Below, one piece after another: positions 8,741 to 16,114 of a stretch of 64,000 nucleotides of DNA (its first letter is position 1; the number at the start of each line of letters is the position of its first letter). Origin of the DNA: an uncultured Erythrobacter sp. (GTDB lineage Bacteria > Pseudomonadota > Alphaproteobacteria > Sphingomonadales > Sphingomonadaceae); assembly GCA_947493165.1 (NCBI GenBank), contig CANLPY010000001.1:1650501-1714500 (forward strand), written 5' to 3'. The notes under the pieces were generated by a model that was given only the letters and a program-made list of their open reading frames with translations, searched no databases and was not told where the DNA came from. Position numbers and translations under genes: made by a program.

Positions 8741-8929
8741 ATTTCCACTTATGAAACAAGCCAAAACTGCTCGGTAATCAAGCGGGCCTTGTTGTTTTGT
8801 AGGTAGATTGCAGGTGCTTCCCGTCCTCGGAAGCGCTTTTCACCAGCCAAGATGCTATTCTGGCAACCCTACCCTTCACCAGCCTTCTTGCGTCCTGTAA
8901 CCTTCTGCTTCGACAAACAGGGCTGTTCG

Positions 8930-9412
8930 ATGGCAAAGAGATGGGTCGGCTTAGTAGCCGCAAAAGAAAGCGTAGTGATGGTGGATGCCACCATTCCTGA
9001 TAACGATAGTGAACCAATACAAATAAATGCCGATGATACTTGGCGTGTTCAGAAAGGTGATAGGCCGCCAGCATACTCGGTTCTTCACCAGCAGTGCGCC
9101 GACTACATGAGCGATCACGGCATTGATGCCGCGTTCGTCAAAGCGAGTGCGGTGTCAGGCCGAGGAGGAGCTACACTAGGTAACCTACAAAGTGCCGAGG
9201 TTCGAGGCGTCGTCATTGCCGCTGCTGCATCGAAGTGTCGCACGTCATGCCTGTCGAAAGCTGTGATCAGCAAAACCTACGGCAAGAAGAAGGTAGACGA
9301 GTATGTTGCAGACGACGCTTTCTGGGATGGGCAGACTGAAGGCAAGAAGCTTCGGAAACTAAGTCGCGAAGCAGCGATGCTTGTGATCTCCGCGAGAAAC
9401 GCCAATGCCTGA
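8930..9412 (+). CDS. Small RuvC/RNase H-fold-like protein, partner of the adjoining kinase
   Basis: 160 residues. The ATG at 8930 is chosen because it starts the compact domain and has AGGG about 8 bases upstream; an ATG at 8852 would add 26 unlikely residues. The order of elements recalls RuvC-type Holliday-junction nucleases: a start strand RWVGLVAAKESVVMVDA, a second block DAAFVKASAVSGRG, a helix SAEVRGVVIAAAASKC, a basic SKAVISKTYGKKKVDEYV block, and a C-terminal helix with REAAMLVISARN. The central acidic residue expected in RuvC looks replaced by Lys (AFVKAS), so catalysis is doubtful. The gene overlaps the kinase start by 8 bases, which implies translational coupling and a joint function. 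Family assignment is by pattern only. Confidence 0.6.
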   Translation: MAKRWVGLVAAKESVVMVDATIPDNDSEPIQINADDTWRVQKGDRPPAYSVLHQQCADYMSDHGIDAAFVKASAVSGRGGATLGNLQSAEVRGVVIAAAASKCRTSCLSKAVISKTYGKKKVDEYVADDAFWDGQTEGKKLRKLSREAAMLVISARNANA

Positions 9413-10442
9413 TCTTGTCTCTGACCTGAAGATCGGTGCGAAGATTGGCAACGGACATTTCGGAGAAGTGTTCGAAGGGACTGATCCAGCGCATGGCGAC
9501 GTCGCTGTCAAAGTTCTTAGCCGGAAGGCTCAGGACGACGATGCGGCTTGGAAAAGATATAAGGACAATGCGCTCAGCGAAGCGAAGAATTTGTCGAAAG
9601 CGGCCCACCCCAATGTGGTCAAGGTCCACCACGTCGTCGAGAAGGATGATGGCGAAAGTGTTTTCATCTGCATGGAGTATTGCGCGGGAGGTTCGCTCGA
9701 AGCAAAATTCGATGCGGGCCCGATGAACTTGGCCGATGTTAAGAAGGCCACGACGGAAGTACTCCTCGGATTGAGTGCGCTTCACGCCCGTCAGATGATC
9801 CACCGGGATATAAAGCCGGGAAACATTCTCCTTGATGCAAATGGTGCAGCCAAGCTCAGCGACTTCGGCCTCGTGACTGACGATCTGGTTCAAGGATATG
9901 CTTCGCAACAAGGGTATCGCGATCACGTTGCGTTTGAGGTTTGGAACGGGAATGGGACCAGCGTTAAGTCGGATGTTTGGGCGCTTGGCATGACCGTCTA
10001 TCGGTTGCTGCATGGCAAAGCATGGTACAACGCTCAGCCGATACCGCATTTTGTCATACGGAACGGCTCGTTTGCCAAGAGTCTGAAGTGGCTTCCGCAT
10101 GTGCCGAAGGGTTGGCGTAGACTGCTTCGCAAGATGATGAACGATGACACGACCGCGCGGCATCAGAATGTAGCACAGGTACTTCAAGCGATAGCAAGCC
10201 TTCCGACCGTCCCGACGTGGGAAACGACTGTAACACCTGCTCAAGTTCGATGGACCCGGACTAAAGGAGCTCGTCGGATAACGGTCGAATGGGACCGTCA
10301 TTCAGCTCGCAAACACGAGTGGAAGGCGTGGAGTGAGCCGGCCGGCAAAGGAAACACCCGAAGCCTTGGTGGCTCGAATGGGATAGTCGGCAGCGGAAAG
10401 GCTATTGCCGAGCTAGAAAGCTTCTTTGCTAAAGCGTCTTAA
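9405..10442 (+). CDS. Eukaryotic-like Ser/Thr protein kinase with C-terminal extension
   Basis: 345 residues. All Hanks kinase elements are present: glycine loop GNGHFGEV (15-22), VAVKVL with Lys36, a helix-C Glu at 59, HRDIKPGN (133-140), DFG (153-155), an AFE version of the APE motif and SDVWALGMTVY (189-199). It should therefore be an active cytoplasmic kinase. After the kinase domain (about residue 270) a strand-rich tail of about 75 residues (VRWTRTKGARRITVEWDRHS) shows no known sensor domain, and there is no membrane segment, unlike PknB-type kinases. The start overlaps the RuvC-like gene. Kinases of this soluble kind occur in phage-defence modules (for example Stk2 and BREX-associated kinases), so a defence role is plausible but unproven. 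Confidence 0.9.
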   Translation: MPDLVSDLKIGAKIGNGHFGEVFEGTDPAHGDVAVKVLSRKAQDDDAAWKRYKDNALSEAKNLSKAAHPNVVKVHHVVEKDDGESVFICMEYCAGGSLEAKFDAGPMNLADVKKATTEVLLGLSALHARQMIHRDIKPGNILLDANGAAKLSDFGLVTDDLVQGYASQQGYRDHVAFEVWNGNGTSVKSDVWALGMTVYRLLHGKAWYNAQPIPHFVIRNGSFAKSLKWLPHVPKGWRRLLRKMMNDDTTARHQNVAQVLQAIASLPTVPTWETTVTPAQVRWTRTKGARRITVEWDRHSARKHEWKAWSEPAGKGNTRSLGGSNGIVGSGKAIAELESFFAKAS

Positions 10443-10650
10443 GCTTGCGGGGAATCAAATACGGTCCCGGTTCTGCGAAGGGATCGATAGGGCGCAAGTC
10501 AAACGCCTTCTTTGCTTGAGCGTGTCGATCCTTGGCACACTTGCGACAGAAAGCTTTCGTCACGTCGACGCCCTTCAATGGGCGCCAGTCGCGTCCGCAA
10601 TGCCTGCATTGAGGCAATTTGAGGTAAAGATTTGGAGCTTTTTTGGCCAT
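10429..10650 (-). CDS. Small zinc-ribbon protein
   Basis: 73 residues from the ATG at 10650; a TTG at 10677 would add nine. Two knuckles, CRHC and CRKC, about 20 residues apart can hold one zinc ion. The flanks are basic (KKAFDLRP) and the C-terminus is RKLKTL. It converges on the kinase gene and overlaps its 3' end by 14 bases. The family is unknown; DNA or RNA binding is a reasonable guess from the zinc ribbon and charge. Confidence 0.5.
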   Translation of the reverse strand: MAKKAPNLYLKLPQCRHCGRDWRPLKGVDVTKAFCRKCAKDRHAQAKKAFDLRPIDPFAEPGPYLIPRKLKTL

Positions 10651-11160
10651 CGTTTCGTCACTCACCCTTGCGGACAAGCTGTGAACAAACCGTGAATCAT
10701 CTGTGCGCAGATGTCAATGATCGTCGGGGAAATGCCATAGCAAAGCCGATAGATACCTCCGGGTAGATCGCATTAGCTGACTGAAATACGTGTTCTGCTC
10801 ATGACGATAAGCACTGACTTCAAAATAGGTTAGGGATCAGACAACCAAAGGGTCCACGTTGGGTCAGAAGCGGACCGTCTGCTTTCCATAGTCGACAAAC
10901 CAGAACCGGATAGTCCTCAAACGGCCCAGAAATCGCCCTAACCACGCGATAATCCTCCATTATCGAAACCCACCAAGGCGAGCATTAGGTCCACTTTGCG
11001 TCCCCAAAGTCGGGCATAGCTACTTTCTATGGCGAACCCGGAAGCGGACCTGCATTCAGGTTACGGACGGCGGGAGCGTCGCGCCATCATTGTCGTTATC
11101 GCGTTCGAATGAGACTCCCATCGTCTTCCGGTCTGCACCAAGCTGGTACCGGGTTGCTGA
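10651..11160. other. Long non-coding stretch before the Shedu gene
   Basis: About 510 bases without a convincing gene. ATCTG/CAGAT arms around TGCG (near 10698-10713) make a small hairpin. Degenerate repeats containing GGTCCAC and AAGCGGAC occur several times (about 10848, 10869, 10989, 11041), which may be the remains of an intergenic repeat family. Nothing else is recognised. Confidence 0.4.
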
Positions 11161-12696
11161 TCAATTGGCCCACGGATCGCGATCTTCATCGTCCGGCGAG
11201 TAGCCATCGGCATCATCTTCATTAGGCTCGGAAAGCTCATCCCAGTCGTCGTCGACCGGAGAGACGTATCGCTCGCCAGAAAGCAGTTCGCGAAGAAGCT
11301 GGAGCCGATCAAGCATTTCATCGAACGTTATGATCCGAACGTCCTTGAACTGATTCCGCACCAGTTCCAGCGAACTGATATGATCCTTCTCCGTGGGAGT
11401 GATGCCGACTACCACGACGCACTCTACTGCAGATACCTCGAGTTCTAAGTCGCGATTGTTATAGTGCGCAGCCGCTATACCCGTAACCAACTTAAGGCGT
11501 TGATCCAGCACTTGGGTGACGGCACCGATCAAATCCCACGAGGGCGGGTAGACTCCTCCACGATATTCGCGCGCGAGCAGCTTTGTCTGCGGTCGCTTAA
11601 TTTCCACTATCGCGGCGTTGTGGGTTACCGTGTTCTTGGTGAGGAAGTCTACGATCTTCGTGCCCGCCCCAGTGATGGTCTGCCCCCCGACCGACGCTCC
11701 TGCCTGTAGAAGGACGATCGGCTGACCGAACAACATGGAGAGTATGAATGGGTTTATTTCGAGCAGTGTCTGCCACGCGGCCTCATTACTGTTCCGCCTA
11801 ATATGCCTCTCGACCGACGCTATCAGTTGATCGAGGCTGGCGATCTCGATGTCTTTTTGTAGCTGGACGAATTCCTGCGGATCGCGTTTCGCTATGTTGC
11901 TGGCATTAGTCGCAACGGCGCTGAGGATACCAAGGCGATCCTTGCCGCGCAACTTGGTCTTGCTGCCCAGGCTCCCTCCTAGTAGCTTATAGATCGTGCC
12001 CGCTTTATAAGGCATCTCTTTGACCGGAAATCGATCGGGAAGCGCGACAGAGTTGGCCGCATTGTGGGCCATAATCTCGCGCTCGGTCAGACTCTCTGTC
12101 TGATGGGTGCGCGCAATGCGGCCCATGCCGGTGCGAAGACTCAAGAATTCGTCGCCATTCATGTAGAAGGTATCTCCTTCGACACGAGTGCGTTCACTCG
12201 CTGCGATCACAAGGCGTATCACTCCTTTGATCTCTTCAATCGCCTTAACGAGCGGTCGCATTTCCATTACAAAGCCAAGACCAAATGAAGGATCTTTGAT
12301 GAAGCCGCTCGAGATTTCTGATAAAATCGCCACCATTCCATCGTGATCTTCGGGAGGCGAATGCTCGCCCTCCAAGTCTACCACAATCTCGCTCAGGCGC
12401 TTATACTTCTGTTTATAAAGGTCCTCTGAAAAATACATCACCTGGGGCCAAATGGTGATGGTGCGGGCCTCTAAATCGATGCGAACTGCTCGCCGGGGCT
12501 CGATCTCCTCGGAATTAAAGTGTGCTTTTGACACACTATTCGACAGGGCTAGGGGTGCCCTTATCTTGCCTTCGTAGACCCCGTCCAGCTCCTCCACGAC
12601 AAATTCAGCATCGCCGATGTCTGAACGGCGTGATGTGGTCGCGAGTGAAGTTTCGAAGTCCACCTCTGCGATAGGTGGTTGAAATGCTTGGGCCAT
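11161..12696 (-). CDS. sduA: Shedu anti-phage system protein SduA (DUF4263 nuclease)
   Basis: 511 residues. The C-terminal half carries the DUF4263 nuclease: a helix with AAWQTLLEINPFILSML (Glu313), then TKIVDFLTKN (Asp350), VEIKRPQTKLL (Glu365, Lys367) and YRGGVYPPSWDLIGAVTQVLDQR (about 378-400). These form the PD-(D/E)XK core typical of Shedu. The N-terminal 280 residues have no recognised domain, as is usual for this variable sensor part. The C-terminus is a very acidic tail (DDDWDELSEPNEDDADGYSP). Shedu is a single-gene abortive defence nuclease known from Bacillus and E. coli; cleavage of phage DNA here is inferred. It lies alone on the minus strand inside the mobile element. Confidence 0.88.
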   Translation of the reverse strand: MAQAFQPPIAEVDFETSLATTSRRSDIGDAEFVVEELDGVYEGKIRAPLALSNSVSKAHFNSEEIEPRRAVRIDLEARTITIWPQVMYFSEDLYKQKYKRLSEIVVDLEGEHSPPEDHDGMVAILSEISSGFIKDPSFGLGFVMEMRPLVKAIEEIKGVIRLVIAASERTRVEGDTFYMNGDEFLSLRTGMGRIARTHQTESLTEREIMAHNAANSVALPDRFPVKEMPYKAGTIYKLLGGSLGSKTKLRGKDRLGILSAVATNASNIAKRDPQEFVQLQKDIEIASLDQLIASVERHIRRNSNEAAWQTLLEINPFILSMLFGQPIVLLQAGASVGGQTITGAGTKIVDFLTKNTVTHNAAIVEIKRPQTKLLAREYRGGVYPPSWDLIGAVTQVLDQRLKLVTGIAAAHYNNRDLELEVSAVECVVVVGITPTEKDHISSLELVRNQFKDVRIITFDEMLDRLQLLRELLSGERYVSPVDDDWDELSEPNEDDADGYSPDDEDRDPWAN

Positions 12697-12866
12697 GTTC
12701 TGCTCTTAACGGTATCAGAAACGAAATCAAACTCCGCGAGAGCGTACTTCAGAAGGGTCATTGAAACGATGGTGTTGAAGACGATTGGCTCTTGGCGCCT
12801 GCCGAAAGTCCGCTTTACGCTTTGGCCCGACTTAAACCAGTCAGGCAGCAAATCGGCCCAACTTAG

Positions 12867-13082
12867 CTATCTGAAGAATCGATCGATTGTTTGCGGATGT
12901 GGCGGCGCCTTGTGCGCTATGCGCTCTATGCCCTCAACTTGCTGCACACTGTCGAATTGGTCTTGGGTCCCCCACTTGATGAATCTCTTACACCTTGTGC
13001 ATTCGACACGATACGCATGCGCGCTTTCTTCTGCTTCTTCTATCCAGTTGATTTCCGATTGCTGGCACTTCGGGCACTTCAT
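12867..13082 (-). CDS. Small zinc-ribbon protein
   Basis: 71 residues beginning MKCPKCQQSEINW and continuing to ECTRCKRFIKW, so CPKC and CTRC, about 25 residues apart, form one zinc ribbon. GGGAGG about 11 bases upstream of the ATG supports the start. The rest is short and polar with no membrane segment. It lies between the Shedu gene (same strand) and the divergent serine recombinase. Function unknown; it may be an accessory of either neighbour. Confidence 0.6.
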   Translation of the reverse strand: MKCPKCQQSEINWIEEAEESAHAYRVECTRCKRFIKWGTQDQFDSVQQVEGIERIAHKAPPHPQTIDRFFR

Positions 13083-13233
13083 GACTGTATGCGCCTCCCT
13101 GGTCTTGGTGCGGCAACCACATTGTGAAGGTGCCGCTCGACAATTGCATTGATGACCTACGATGTTGAACTAAGTCATTAACGGCCTGAGGCGTCAAACG
13201 TAAACCAACGTTTGCTTTTGACGGAGACAACCT

Positions 13234-13899
13234 GTGTCGCGCTATGTTGCATATCTTAGAGTTTCTACAGCGAAGCAGAAGAGGAGCGGGCTGGGACTGG
13301 CTGCGCAGCAGTCAACGATCAAAGAGTTCCTAGATGAAGATGATGAGCTTATCGCGGAATTTATTGAAGTTCATTCAGGCTCAAAGGATCATAGAGAGCA
13401 GCTTTGGAAAGCAATACGACTGGCGAAGCGTCGATCCGCAAAGCTCGTGATTGCAAAGCTGGATCGGTTCTCTCGGAAGGTCAGTTTTATCTCTCGAGTA
13501 ATGGATGAAGGCGTTGAACTGGTCGTTGCTGAAATGCCTACGGCAACAGACTTTCAACTGCACATATTCGCTGCGCTTGCTCAGGAAGAACGACGACTTA
13601 TCTCCGTTCGAACGAAAGCTGCTCTTGCTCAGGCAAAAGCTCGTGGAACTAGATTAGGCGTTAACGGACAACAGCTTGCCGTGATGAACAAGGTCAAAGC
13701 AGATGAGTTCGCTTTGCAACTAAGTGTCAAAATAACTCCATTACTCGATGTCGGCATGTCGTATCGTTCGATTGCCGATGAACTTAATAGGATGGGTATC
13801 ACTGCCTCTAATGGTGGGAAATTTCACGCCCAGACTGTGAAGAACTTGGATCAGCGTCTAGAGATTCTAAGTAAATTGCAAGACGTCAAATGCGGTTGA
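13234..13899 (+). CDS. Small serine recombinase (resolvase/invertase family)
   Basis: 221 residues from a GTG preceded by CGGAGAC. The catalytic N-terminal domain is intact: YLRVSTAKQ with the nucleophile Ser11, AKLDRFSR near 75, and AQEERRLISVRTKAALAQAK with the conserved arginines near 115-130. After the long E helix there is only a short Recombinase-type DNA-binding region (YRSIADELNRMGI). It is therefore a small serine recombinase, not a large phage integrase. It may resolve dimers of the element or invert a segment; no paired crossover sites were recognised next to it. Confidence 0.85.
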   Translation: MSRYVAYLRVSTAKQKRSGLGLAAQQSTIKEFLDEDDELIAEFIEVHSGSKDHREQLWKAIRLAKRRSAKLVIAKLDRFSRKVSFISRVMDEGVELVVAEMPTATDFQLHIFAALAQEERRLISVRTKAALAQAKARGTRLGVNGQQLAVMNKVKADEFALQLSVKITPLLDVGMSYRSIADELNRMGITASNGGKFHAQTVKNLDQRLEILSKLQDVKCG

Positions 13900-13931
13900 G
13901 GTTTGGCGAGACGCCGAGGGGGAATTGAAAC

Positions 13932-14522
13932 GTGTACAGCTACCAAATCGTTGTCAAAGGTAATGGCGGCGAGTTCTGCCTAGGCTCCATTCCAGACAAA
14001 GCTGGGGAGTACTGGAAGACGCGATCTAAAGACGATTTTTTGGCTCATTTAAACGACCCTGAGGGCTGCACAGGTGAGATGGTCGAATTGGGTGTCAATC
14101 TCCACGGGTGGCATGAGATCGACGATTTCGCTCATGAGTACGGAATCGAGGATGTTGAGCAGATCACGGTACTGGATTTGACAGGCCAGTCCGAAGTAAT
14201 TGCTGACAGCGCTGAGCCGGAGTGGGCCGCACGGATGGAGAATTATGAACTTACTATCTCCAGCGAGTTCGAAAACCACAAAGGCTTCTCCCTCCTCACC
14301 AGGTCTTGCGAGAAGGGTACCTGTGTCATTGATCTATCGATCGAAGAGCCTTTTGACTCTTCGAAAATTGTAATGCGCGAAGTAGAATTCTGGGATCACA
14401 CCTTGATCGTGAGCTTCAGCTACGCTGGTGAGGAATTGTCATTCTCCGAGACTTTCGACAAGCCATATGCTGACAATGACTGCCTACTAAAGACCCCCGA
14501 TGGTTCTCTCCACTTCAATTGA
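13932..14522 (+). CDS. Orphan protein of unknown function
   Basis: 196 residues from a GTG preceded by GAGGGGGAA. The protein is strongly acidic, with no signal peptide or membrane segment. The N-terminal half (YSYQIVVKGNGGEFCLGSIP) and C-terminal half (VEFWDHTLIVSFSYAGEELSF) look strand-rich. Two cysteines in SCEKGTC could pair or bind metal. No known family is recognised. It follows the serine recombinase by 32 bases on the same strand and may be co-transcribed. Small acidic proteins of this kind next to toxins are often immunity proteins, but nothing here proves that. Confidence 0.55.
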   Translation: MYSYQIVVKGNGGEFCLGSIPDKAGEYWKTRSKDDFLAHLNDPEGCTGEMVELGVNLHGWHEIDDFAHEYGIEDVEQITVLDLTGQSEVIADSAEPEWAARMENYELTISSEFENHKGFSLLTRSCEKGTCVIDLSIEEPFDSSKIVMREVEFWDHTLIVSFSYAGEELSFSETFDKPYADNDCLLKTPDGSLHFN

Positions 14523-14731
14523 GCGCTGCCTTGGCAGGCATTCTCAATATCTGAGACCGGCTGCTTCTAATAACTTGAGGAATCAAAGCCGACATTCGGC
14601 TCACGACCCAAGCCCAGACGGCAAAAACGTCGAATCAGCGTGACCGGTGCTTTCAGAATGAAATCCAGTTGGCGGTTTGGAAAGCAGCAAGACAAAGGGT
14701 AGAACTCTTTCTACTCTAGGCAGATCTCTTC

Positions 14732-14739
14732 TTAACCAT
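14732..14739 (+). promoter_or_regulatory. CtrA half-site before the export operon
   Basis: TTAACCAT matches the CtrA half-site known from alphaproteobacteria and lies about 130 bases upstream of the HlyD-type gene. An eight-base match can occur by chance. The surrounding gap 14523-14869 also has a CTGCC/GGCAG hairpin just after the preceding stop and otherwise no gene. Confidence 0.3.
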
Positions 14740-14869
14740 CATCTTGGGTTCGAATGCGACATTCAGTCGCAAAAGAGCATCAAATTAGATGCCACCAACA
14801 GAAAACCTTAAGTGGTCAAAATGGTCCATTTCCATAGGCTTCCTTCGTCGTTGAGGGACGCATCGAGAA

Positions 14870-16114
14870 TTGTCGTTATTCCGAAAAGAAGTCATCGAGA
14901 GCAGCGCTGATCGGCTGCATGGAGAGGTTGTGTTTTCGCAGCCTCTGGCCACCAAGGTTATGGCCGGAGCGCTATTCGCGATCATTGCGATCGCAGCCGT
15001 CTGGGTGAGTCTCGGAACGTACGCCCGCATTGAAACCGTGCCCGGCATTCTTAAGACAGATGCCCCCAGCGCAAAGGTCATGGCGCGCCAGGCAGGGACA
15101 GTCTCATCGCTTTCCGTAAGCGAAGGCCAGATTGTCCAAAAAGGCGACAAGCTCCTCATCATAAACTCTGATCGAGAAACCGCTGAGGGCGGCAATGTTG
15201 CTGGGCGTAGTCTTGGTGCGCTTGATGCAAGGAGAGAGCTGACAGAGGCTCAAGTGGCCATGGCAAGCGGCCGAGCTGATGCTGAGCGTTCCCGGCTGGC
15301 AGCGGTGATTGCGTCCGCAGAGAGCCAAGCGGCAAGCCTTACTGGTCAGATCGCTCTGCAAGAGCAGGTCGTTACCTCCAATCAGCAAATCTTCGACCAG
15401 ATATCTGAAGTGGTCGAGCGCGGCTTTGTCAGCAAGATTGAATATGAGAGACGCAGGCAGACCTTGCTCAGTTCCCAGCAGCAGCTCGCCAATCTCCAGC
15501 AGCGGCGCACCGCCAGTCTATCGGAGGCACAGCAAGCACAAAGCCAACTTGCCAGTGTCAGCATCGAAGTGGCGCAGGGCATATCACAACTGCAGGGCAA
15601 TCTGCAGTCGCTTTCTGGTGAGCAAGCTCGCCTCCAAGGTGAGCAGAGCTATGTGATCACTGCGCCTATATCCGGCCGCGTCACAGCGCTAGCGACCGGT
15701 GAGGGCCGCCCAACCAACCCGAACCGTCCAATGATGGTCATTGTACCAGAAGGGTCGAAGCTCACCGCAGAACTCTACGCACCCAGCCGAGCGATTGGCT
15801 TTGTCGAGCCAGGCAAAGAAACCCGGCTGCTTTATGATGCCTTTCCATACCAGCGCTTTGGCAGCTTTGAAGGACGGGTCGCTTCAATCTCCCGCATCGC
15901 AGTTGATCCGCGAGAGACCGAGATACCCTTCCCGTTTGAAGAACCGGTCTACCGCGTAAAGGTCGAACTTACTGAGCAAACCGTGGAGGCTTTTGGCGAA
16001 CCTACACCGCTCCAAGCAGGAATGACCTTGCAGGCCAATGTCGTGCTGGAGCGGCAAAGCTTTCTCGCTTGGATACTCCAGCCACTCAACGCGGTGCTCA
16101 ATCGCAACTCATGA
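14870..16114 (+). CDS. HlyD-family periplasmic adaptor of a type I / bacteriocin exporter
   Basis: 414 residues from a TTG with GAGGGA about 10 bases upstream; no ATG in frame gives the N-terminus. One membrane anchor (VMAGALFAIIAIAAVWVSLG, about 30-50) is followed by the split biotinyl-lipoyl domain (VSSLSVSEGQIVQKGDKLLI near 80-100 and YVITAPISGRVTAL near 265) around a long coiled coil rich in Gln and Ser. This is the layout of membrane fusion proteins that bridge an inner-membrane ABC exporter to the outer membrane. The stop overlaps the start of the C39 ABC transporter in ATGA, so the two are translationally coupled. No TolC-type outer-membrane gene is present in the element; a host TolC is presumably used. 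Confidence 0.92.
   Translation: MSLFRKEVIESSADRLHGEVVFSQPLATKVMAGALFAIIAIAAVWVSLGTYARIETVPGILKTDAPSAKVMARQAGTVSSLSVSEGQIVQKGDKLLIINSDRETAEGGNVAGRSLGALDARRELTEAQVAMASGRADAERSRLAAVIASAESQAASLTGQIALQEQVVTSNQQIFDQISEVVERGFVSKIEYERRRQTLLSSQQQLANLQQRRTASLSEAQQAQSQLASVSIEVAQGISQLQGNLQSLSGEQARLQGEQSYVITAPISGRVTALATGEGRPTNPNRPMMVIVPEGSKLTAELYAPSRAIGFVEPGKETRLLYDAFPYQRFGSFEGRVASISRIAVDPRETEIPFPFEEPVYRVKVELTEQTVEAFGEPTPLQAGMTLQANVVLERQSFLAWILQPLNAVLNRNS

Noticed and set aside
9267..10301. 344-codon open frame antisense to the kinase gene
   Set aside because: The kinase on the other strand has every conserved motif; the antisense product has none.
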